Part shown: positions 58,436 through 64,000 of the stretch, one piece after another | Numbering within the stretch: the first letter of the stretch is position 1 | Layout of the letters: the number at the start of each line of letters is the position of its first letter | NCBI GenBank assembly: GCA_963675425.1 | Contig: OY776214.1 | Coordinates: forward strand, 620,001 to 684,000 | DNA length: 64,000 nucleotides | Direction of reading: 5' to 3' | DNA from: Sporobacter sp963675425 | Lineage (GTDB): Bacteria > Bacillota > Clostridia > Oscillospirales > Oscillospiraceae | Position numbers and translations under genes: made by a program | Notes under the pieces: model-generated | What the model saw: only the letters and a program-made list of their open reading frames with translations | Database searches by the model: none | What the model was told of the DNA's origin: nothing

Positions 58436-61264
58436 ATGCGTGATAACATTTTTATTAAAGGCGCGCGGGAAAACAACTTAAAAAACATCGACATCGAGAT
58501 TCCCCGGGACAAGCTCGTCGTCATGACCGGCATTTCCGGCAGCGGCAAATCCTCGCTGGCGTTTGACACAATCTACGCCGAGGGGCAGCGCCGTTATGTG
58601 GAATCACTGTCGGCTTACGCACGCCAGTTTTTAGGCCAGATGGAAAAACCCGACGTCGATTACATTGAGGGGCTCTCCCCCGCCATATCCATCGATCAGA
58701 AGACCACGAGCCGCAACCCGCGCTCAACCGTCGGTACGGCTACGGAAATCTACGATTACCTGCGCCTTTTATGGGCGCGTGTCGGCGTGCCCCACTGCCC
58801 GAACTGCGGCAAGGAAATTAAGCAGCAAACGATTGACCAGATCATCGACCAGGTGCTGACTCTGCCGCCGGCCTCGCGTATCCAGGTGCTCGCGCCTGTC
58901 GTGCGCGCGCGCAAGGGCGAATACCAGAAGGTGTTCGAGGACGCGCGCAAAAGCGGCTATGTACGCGTGCGCGTGGACGGAATCACCTACGATCTCACCG
59001 AGGACATTAAACTCAACAAAAACAAAAAGCACACCATTGAAATCATTGTGGACCGGCTCGTCATTAAGGATGATATTGCCCGCCGCCTCACAGACTCCGT
59101 TGAAACGGCGGCCACCCTCGCCGGCGGCACCGTCATTATTGATATCGTCGGTGAAGAGCGGGAACTGCTCTTTTCCCAAAATTACGCCTGTGAAGACTGC
59201 GGCATTTCCATTGAGGAGCTGACGCCCCGGCTGTTTTCCTTCAACAGCCCGTACGGCGCGTGCCCCGCCTGCACGGGCCTTGGCACCCAGCTGCGGGTAG
59301 ACCCCGATATCATCATCCCGAATCCGTCCCTGTCAATCATGGAGGGGGGTATCTCCGCCTCCGGCTGGGGCAATATTAAAAACGACGGCATTTCCCGCAT
59401 GTACTTCGAGGCGCTGGCCAAGAAATATAAATTCAACCTCAATATGCCCATCAAGGACCTTCCGGAGGGCGTACTGGATATCATCCTGTATGGCACAAAG
59501 GGCGAAAAGCTCGTATTGCATTACGACCAGCCCCGCGGCAAGGGTACGCTTAACCAGCCGTTCGAGGGCATCGTCCGTAATCTCGAGCGCCGCTACAAGG
59601 AAACGCAGAGCATGTCCATGCGCTGGGAGCTGGAGCAGTATATGTCCGAGCACCCCTGCCCGGACTGCGGTGGCCGCCGCCTGAAAAAAGAGGTGCTGGC
59701 CGTTACCGTCGGCGGCATTAATATCGTCGACTTTACAGACAAGTCTATTGTGCAGGCGCTTGATTTCCTCGATCAGCTAACGCTGACGGGAAAGGACGAA
59801 ATGATCGCCAGCCGCATCCTCAAGGAGATACGCGAGCGGCTCGGCTTCCTCCAAAGCGTCGGGTTGGAGTATTTGACGCTCAGCCGCCAGGCCGGGAGCC
59901 TGTCGGGCGGCGAAAGCCAGCGCATCCGGCTGGCCACGCAGATCGGCTCGTCGCTCATGGGTGTTTTGTATATTCTGGACGAGCCGTCCATCGGGCTGCA
60001 CCAGCGCGACAACGCGCGGCTTCTGGAAACGCTTAAGCACCTGCGGGACCTTGGCAACACGCTGCTCGTCGTCGAGCACGACGAGGAGACCATCGCCGAG
60101 GCCGATTTCGTCGTGGACATTGGCCCGGGGGCCGGCGTGCACGGCGGCGCGGTTGTCGTGGCGGGTACGGTGGACGAGGTCAAGGCCTGTGAAGCCTCCC
60201 TGACCGGCCAGTATCTGAGCGGTGCGAAAAAGATACCTGTCCCGGAAAAACGCCGGCCGGGCAATGGACACTTCCTCACCATCCAAAAAGCGTCGGAAAA
60301 TAATCTCAAGGACATCGACGTTAATATTCCGCTCGGTGTTATGACATGCGTTACGGGGGTATCGGGCAGCGGCAAATCCTCGCTCATCAACGAGGTCGTC
60401 TATAAAACGCTTGCCGCCGAGCTCAACCGTGTCAAGGTCCGCCCCGGCAAGCATGAGAGCATCGCGGGCATGGAATACCTCGACAAGGTCATCGACATCG
60501 ACCAGTCGCCCATTGGGCGCACACCGCGCTCCAACCCGGCCACGTATACCGGCGTTTTTGGCGATATACGGGCACTTTTCGCCTCGACGCAGGACGCGCG
60601 GGCGCGCGGTTATACCCAAAGCCGCTTTTCATTCAACGTGCGCGGGGGCCGCTGCGAGGCCTGCTCCGGCGACGGCCTGATTAAAATCGAGATGCACTTT
60701 TTGCCGGACATCTACGTACCCTGCGAGGTCTGCAAGGGCAAGCGCTACAACCGCGAAACGCTGGAGGTACGCTACAAGGGTAAAAACATCTACGAGGTCC
60801 TCGACATGACTATTGAGGAGGCTCTCGGCTTCTTTGAAAACATGCCAAAGATCAGCCAGAAGCTGCAGACACTGCTGGACGTCGGCCTCGGCTATATCAA
60901 GCTCGGCCAGCCGTCCACTACCCTGTCCGGCGGCGAGGCCCAGCGCGTCAAGCTCTCCACAGAGCTTTCCAAACGCTCCACCGGCAGCACATTTTACGTG
61001 CTGGACGAGCCGACGACCGGCCTGCACACCGCGGACGTACATCGCCTTATTGAGGTGCTCGAGCGCCTGACGGACGCCGGCAACACCGTCGTCGTCATCG
61101 AGCACAACCTTGAGGTCATCAAAACAGCCGACTACATCATTGACCTGGGGCCTGAGGGCGGCGATAACGGCGGCGAGATTGTCTGCGACGGCACGCCGGA
61201 AGAAATCGTTAACTGCGAAAGAAGCTACACCGGAAAATTTTTAAGGCCGCTGCTAGATAAATAG
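58436..61264 (+). CDS. uvrA: Excinuclease ABC subunit A
   Basis: 942 residues, full length. It has two ABC ATPase halves: Walker A MTGISGSGKSSLAFD near residue 31 and VTGVSGSGKSSLINE near 640; signatures LSGGESQRIRLA and LSGGEAQRVKLS. The zinc modules include CPNCGKEI and CEDCGIS, plus CEACSGDG...CEVCKGKRY. It detects DNA damage with UvrB. It has its own intergenic leader of 75 bp and is followed by repeat A3. Confidence 0.98.
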   Translation: MRDNIFIKGARENNLKNIDIEIPRDKLVVMTGISGSGKSSLAFDTIYAEGQRRYVESLSAYARQFLGQMEKPDVDYIEGLSPAISIDQKTTSRNPRSTVGTATEIYDYLRLLWARVGVPHCPNCGKEIKQQTIDQIIDQVLTLPPASRIQVLAPVVRARKGEYQKVFEDARKSGYVRVRVDGITYDLTEDIKLNKNKKHTIEIIVDRLVIKDDIARRLTDSVETAATLAGGTVIIDIVGEERELLFSQNYACEDCGISIEELTPRLFSFNSPYGACPACTGLGTQLRVDPDIIIPNPSLSIMEGGISASGWGNIKNDGISRMYFEALAKKYKFNLNMPIKDLPEGVLDIILYGTKGEKLVLHYDQPRGKGTLNQPFEGIVRNLERRYKETQSMSMRWELEQYMSEHPCPDCGGRRLKKEVLAVTVGGINIVDFTDKSIVQALDFLDQLTLTGKDEMIASRILKEIRERLGFLQSVGLEYLTLSRQAGSLSGGESQRIRLATQIGSSLMGVLYILDEPSIGLHQRDNARLLETLKHLRDLGNTLLVVEHDEETIAEADFVVDIGPGAGVHGGAVVVAGTVDEVKACEASLTGQYLSGAKKIPVPEKRRPGNGHFLTIQKASENNLKDIDVNIPLGVMTCVTGVSGSGKSSLINEVVYKTLAAELNRVKVRPGKHESIAGMEYLDKVIDIDQSPIGRTPRSNPATYTGVFGDIRALFASTQDARARGYTQSRFSFNVRGGRCEACSGDGLIKIEMHFLPDIYVPCEVCKGKRYNRETLEVRYKGKNIYEVLDMTIEEALGFFENMPKISQKLQTLLDVGLGYIKLGQPSTTLSGGEAQRVKLSTELSKRSTGSTFYVLDEPTTGLHTADVHRLIEVLERLTDAGNTVVVIEHNLEVIKTADYIIDLGPEGGDNGGEIVCDGTPEEIVNCERSYTGKFLRPLLDK

Positions 61265-61271
61265 AACCTTC

Positions 61272-61418
61272 GCGACGGCGAGTTGTCTGATCTCGGCAGC
61301 GGAAATTGTCTGATAGCAACACTCTGAGGAATTCATTTCTGAAAATCGTTACTTTACGAGGCCCGCAGGTCGAGAGCCTTAATATGTCGAAAAAGCCGCG
61401 GGTGCGGCTTTTTCGACA
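61272..61418 (+). repeat. Dispersed repeat family A, copy A3 (truncated on the left)
   Basis: It corresponds to positions 22661-22806 of A1, from GACGGCGAGTTGTCT to the terminal CTTTTTCGACA. The left third and left flanking hairpin are missing; the element abuts the uvrA stop. The AACGCTTT/AAAGCGTT hairpin has decayed here, while the GAGGCCCGCAGGTCGAGAG segment matches A1 exactly. Confidence 0.85.
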
Positions 61419-61423
61419 GGCTG

Positions 61424-61456
61424 ACACGGCGTATACTCTCGTATACGCCGTGTTTG
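61424..61456 (+). terminator. Terminator hairpin after repeat A3
   Basis: A perfect 13-bp stem ACACGGCGTATAC (61424-61436), loop TCTC, complement at 61441-61453, then TTGATTA. It lies between the convergent uvrA and hydrolase genes. Confidence 0.8.
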
Positions 61457-61473
61457 ATTATAGAATTTATGTA

Positions 61474-62415
61474 TTAACCGAGGACGTTTTTCGCGCCGTA
61501 CCAGGCTCGGGTGTAGTAATCACTGTTCAAGTCTGAGATTACAAGACCGACCTTTGGGCAGGATGCGTGCACAAACTGACCATTTCCTATGTAGATACCA
61601 ACATGTGTCACGCTATAACCGCCATTTGAGGAAAAGAACACCAAATCACCCTGCTGGAGTTCTGACTTGGAAATTTCGACGCCGTCGAAGGCAAACTGAC
61701 TGTTCGCCGTACGTGTCACATTGTAGTCAAATTGGTTGAACACATAATGGACAAAACCCGAGCAATCAAATCCGCTGGATGGTGACGCACCGCCATATAC
61801 ATAGCTGTATCCAACATACTGCAGCGCAAAGTCCACCACCTGCTGACGCATGGACTTTTCTTCGGCTGACAGCTGTGTAAGCGTTACGCTGACCTTTGTG
61901 GGATTACCAGTCTCATTTTCAATAATGTTCAGGAAATCGGAGCGTATGTAACCGGTCACACCGTCATGTTCAATCTTATACCAACCGTTATTGATGCCGA
62001 CAACCTTCACGATCGTGCCGTTGTCTTCATCCATCAGCACGTCTCCGGTAGTCGACGGCTCGTCCCGCATGAACACGTCGTCTCCTACGATCATCCCCAC
62101 GGCGTCAAAGTTCTCCGCCGTCAGCACGTCCTTTACATACAACGCCGCGACATAGCCCACCTTGCCATGGTAGTTAACGTGATACCATTCGTCGTTCGTT
62201 TTTTCGAGAATGACCATCCGTTCATCAGCGCCGATAGTATATACGATGTCGTACGTTGTATCGGGACCGGTACGGATATTAAGCGAAGTGGCTCCAACCG
62301 TTGCCGCACCGTAAGCGATATTGCCCGCCAAGGAAGTTATGTACTGCGCCGGGACAATGACCGCCAGGATTGCCAGTACGATCAAAAGCTTTTTGAGAAT
62401 TCTCAATAATCTCAC
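61474..62415 (-). CDS. Secreted NlpC/P60 peptidoglycan hydrolase with SH3 domains
   Basis: 313 residues. An N-terminal membrane/signal segment (LLIVLAILAVIVPAQYITSLA) is followed by two bacterial SH3 domains (SLNIRTGPDTTYDIVYTIG; then a second near residues 105-165), then NlpC/P60 with catalytic Cys in FDCSGFVHYVFNQ and His in SVTHVGIYIGNGQFVHAS. It cleaves peptide stems in the wall. The start is a GTG at 62415; a TTG at 62406 is better spaced from AAAGG. Confidence 0.92.
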   Translation of the reverse strand: MRLLRILKKLLIVLAILAVIVPAQYITSLAGNIAYGAATVGATSLNIRTGPDTTYDIVYTIGADERMVILEKTNDEWYHVNYHGKVGYVAALYVKDVLTAENFDAVGMIVGDDVFMRDEPSTTGDVLMDEDNGTIVKVVGINNGWYKIEHDGVTGYIRSDFLNIIENETGNPTKVSVTLTQLSAEEKSMRQQVVDFALQYVGYSYVYGGASPSSGFDCSGFVHYVFNQFDYNVTRTANSQFAFDGVEISKSELQQGDLVFFSSNGGYSVTHVGIYIGNGQFVHASCPKVGLVISDLNSDYYTRAWYGAKNVLG

Positions 62416-62430
62416 GCCTTTCGGTTCTGA

Positions 62431-62733
62431 TTATTTTGAGCTCAACGCCCGATCAAGCCATACGGCTGCAACGTCTATGGCTGCATATAAGCTTGTTTTT
62501 TCGCTTTTCTTGACGACTCTGTCGCGGGATTTTAAGTTGGGATCCGTCAGCTGAAGCTGAATGATTACTTTGGTCGCCACATCCATATCCTTAACCTTTT
62601 TTGTTTCGGCTATCTGGATCATGATGATATATTTATCCGCCATGCTGCCGTAGTAAATAAGGTTATCCTTCCGGCGCAGCGGATGCCCTTTGTATTCAAG
62701 ATCATAATTCTTATCGGTTTCTATTTCGGCCAT
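62431..62733 (-). CDS. Conserved hypothetical protein
   Basis: 100 residues, no domain I can name. It is soluble and mixed charged, with the conserved-looking stretches YKGHPLRRKDNLIYYGSMADKYIIMIQI and VIIQLQLTDP, and has no Cys. GGAGG lies 6 bases before the ATG at 62733, so it is very probably translated. It is 15 bp upstream of the NlpC/P60 gene on the same strand and may be cotranscribed. Confidence 0.75.
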   Translation of the reverse strand: MAEIETDKNYDLEYKGHPLRRKDNLIYYGSMADKYIIMIQIAETKKVKDMDVATKVIIQLQLTDPNLKSRDRVVKKSEKTSLYAAIDVAAVWLDRALSSK

Positions 62734-62901
62734 ACTTTGCCTCCAGTGCGAATGTAACGAAATTGTAACACATTGTTTCCCCATTGTCAACGACAATCTG
62801 GAATAAATGGTCATAACATACAATATAATTATAGATTACCTGTGAATTCGGTGCGTAAGTTCTAATTATTGCAATAATCGCTAAATATTACAGAAAACAA
62901 T

Positions 62902-62937
62902 ACCGCCGATACATTATTATGTGTACCGGCGGTGCGT
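62902..62937 (-). terminator. Terminator of ireB
   Basis: The minus strand shows ACCGCCGGTACA paired with TGTATCGGCGGT (one mismatch) and a T-rich tail (ATTGTTTT). Confidence 0.75.
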
Positions 62938-62960
62938 TTTAGTATTTATTCAGACTTCTG

Positions 62961-63203
62961 TCACTTTTCGAGGTAATACTTGACAAGCTCCTGCATCAGC
63001 TCGTCCCGATCCAAACGGCAGATCAGGCTGCGGGCATTATTATAGTTGGTAATGTACGTTGGGTCTTCCGACAAGATATATCCGACAATCTGGTTGACGG
63101 GGTTATAACCCTTCACGCGCAACGCTTCATAAACAGAGGAGAGGATTTCGCGCGTCTCGGCTCTGCTTGTTACAACATCAAATTTTCTCGTATAGCCATC
63201 CAT
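62961..63203 (-). CDS. ireB: IreB family regulatory phosphoprotein (UPF0297)
   Basis: 80 residues, nearly all conserved in the family (YTRKFDVVTSR, YEALRVKGYNPVNQIVGYILSEDPTYIT, ARSLICRLDRDELMQELVKYYL). In enterococci IreB is phosphorylated by the Ser/Thr kinase IreK and modulates cephalosporin tolerance. The usual partners (ruvX, DUF1292) are not seen. The ATG at 63203 has AGGAGG 8 bases upstream. Confidence 0.93.
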   Translation of the reverse strand: MDGYTRKFDVVTSRAETREILSSVYEALRVKGYNPVNQIVGYILSEDPTYITNYNNARSLICRLDRDELMQELVKYYLEK

Positions 63204-63237
63204 CACTCAGCCCTCCTCGCCCATTTATTTCCGGATT

Positions 63238-63281
63238 AAGTGATATCACTTTTATTATAACAAATCTAACGGTAGAGTAAA
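63238..63281 (-). promoter_or_regulatory. ireB promoter with palindromic operator-like site
   Basis: Minus-strand -35 TTTACT (63276-63281), a 16-bp spacer, -10 TATAAT (63254-63259), then a perfect 14-bp palindrome AAGTGATATCACTT (63238-63251) where transcription should start. Confidence 0.7.
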
Positions 63282-63339
63282 GCTGGTTATATTACAATAT
63301 CATGACAAATTATTACCAAAACAACAGCGTTTATGCCTC

Positions 63340-63732
63340 TCAGTCCATAGACTGGCTGCCAAACGCCTCCGGCAAGAGCGTTGTCAGCGGGTAACTGACA
63401 TACCGTCCGTCGACCCGTGCACACAGCACTTCGATATGCGGTGAAAACTCCCAAAGCACCTGCCTGCACGTCCCACAGGGAAAGCAGTAGTTGGCCGATT
63501 CGGCATAAATGGCAATGCGCTTAAATCGCCTGTATCCGGCGCTGACAGCCGCTGACAGCGCCGACCGCTCCGCGCAAAGCGTGCATTCCAGCGCGGCGTT
63601 TTCAATTTTGCTCCCGGTGAAAACAGACCCGTCGTCACATTCCAGCGCCGCGCCGATGGGAAAGCGCGAATAGGGTGCGTAAGCATTTTTCAGGGCATCC
63701 ATGGCCTTTTCTATCAGGTTTCTGTCTGTCAT
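63340..63732 (-). CDS. cdd: Cytidine deaminase
   Basis: 130 residues; deaminates cytidine/deoxycytidine. Zinc ligands and catalytic Glu are seen in CTLCAERSALSAAVSAG and FPCGTCRQVLWEF. Typical of the small tetrameric bacterial enzyme. GGGCGGGGGGAC precedes the ATG. It lies about 100 bp downstream of purL on the same strand. Confidence 0.95.
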   Translation of the reverse strand: MTDRNLIEKAMDALKNAYAPYSRFPIGAALECDDGSVFTGSKIENAALECTLCAERSALSAAVSAGYRRFKRIAIYAESANYCFPCGTCRQVLWEFSPHIEVLCARVDGRYVSYPLTTLLPEAFGSQSMD

Positions 63733-63835
63733 AAGTCCCCCCGCCCGGCAGTTCTAATCGGGACAGCCGCGTCTTCTGACGGCGCGCTCCGATTACAAGA
63801 AGAATTTGCCGGAACTGATTTATTATTGGCGCTCG

Positions 63836-64000
63836 TTACCTGAAATATTTCACGCCGCCCTCAAATATCGGCTGATTTTTTTCGCCTGCGATATTTTTAG
63901 CCACATTCGGTCCTTGACGCTCACTATGGCACATTTTACCCAGCACACGCCCGTCTGGGCTGGTGATGCCCTCAATGGCCATTGCCGAACCATTCGGATT
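63836..64000 (-). CDS. purL: Phosphoribosylformylglycinamidine synthase, 3' end only
   Basis: The last 54 codons and stop (63836-63838) are visible; the rest lies beyond the window. The translation NPNGSAMAIEGITSPDGRV, then LGKMCHSERQGPNV and IFEGGVKYFR, is the C-terminus of the glutaminase part of the long single-chain PurL (or of PurQ). The usual GHSER reads CHSER here. The enzyme makes FGAM in purine synthesis. Confidence 0.85.
   Translation of the reverse strand, partial: NPNGSAMAIEGITSPDGRVLGKMCHSERQGPNVAKNIAGEKNQPIFEGGVKYFR

Overview
The window looks like a spore-forming Gram-positive anaerobe of the class Clostridia, probably of the Oscillospiraceae/Ruminococcaceae type. It carries sporulation genes (yabP, yabQ, a SpoVB-like flippase), a Noc/ParB protein, IreB, RqcP, two glycyl radical enzymes with an oxygen-sensitive activase, and a 2-hydroxyacyl-CoA dehydratase-type iron-sulfur pair. 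No transposase, integrase or phage module is visible. A species cannot be named from the sequence alone.

Layout. 1-1.3 kb: 3' part of an acyl-CoA synthetase. 1.4-4.3 kb: a GntR(YtrA-type)/ABC transporter operon with a palindromic operator over its promoter. 4.4-18.5 kb: a catabolic island with an Old Yellow Enzyme-type flavoprotein, a URO-D family protein, a zinc alcohol dehydrogenase and an SDR dehydrogenase, a glycyl radical activase, a LysR regulator, and two tandem, closely similar glycyl radical enzymes whose substrate I cannot assign. 18.9-22.6 kb: lipoprotein, TetR regulator, small membrane protein, radical SAM protein. 22.8 kb: tRNA-Arg(CCG). 23.2-24.7 kb: yabP-yabQ-divIC-yabR. 25.9-37.7 kb, all on the minus strand: U32 protein-maf-mreC-mreD-PBP2-minD-mgsA, hisS, aspS and noc. 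38.2-44.1 kb: DnaD and DnaI-like primosome genes, SpoVB-like flippase, mazG, hup, rqcP, gtrA. 45.1-47.3 kb: two-component system. 48-52.8 kb: exporter, uvrB, inositol monophosphatase, radC, pyrE. 53-61.3 kb: dehydratase activase and dehydratase subunit, kinase-like P-loop protein, acetyltransferase, uvrA. 61.5-64 kb: NlpC/P60 hydrolase, a small unknown, ireB, cdd and the 3' end of purL.

Two things stand out. First is the glycyl radical enzyme island (about 5.3-18.5 kb, perhaps with the acyl-CoA synthetase at 1-1.3 kb). It pairs two paralogous enzymes with one activase and four further redox or C1-type enzymes, and suggests an anaerobic pathway for an unidentified, possibly aromatic or alcohol-derived, substrate. 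Second is a set of intergenic repeats sitting at gene 3' ends. Family A has two full copies of exactly 210 bp, with 11-bp terminal inverted repeats, plus one truncated copy. Family B has three copies of about 165-195 bp with three hairpins each. Paired base changes between copies support folding in both families. Most copies lie between two near-identical, locus-specific terminator hairpins, so the terminator itself appears duplicated around the element. I know of no described element with this arrangement.
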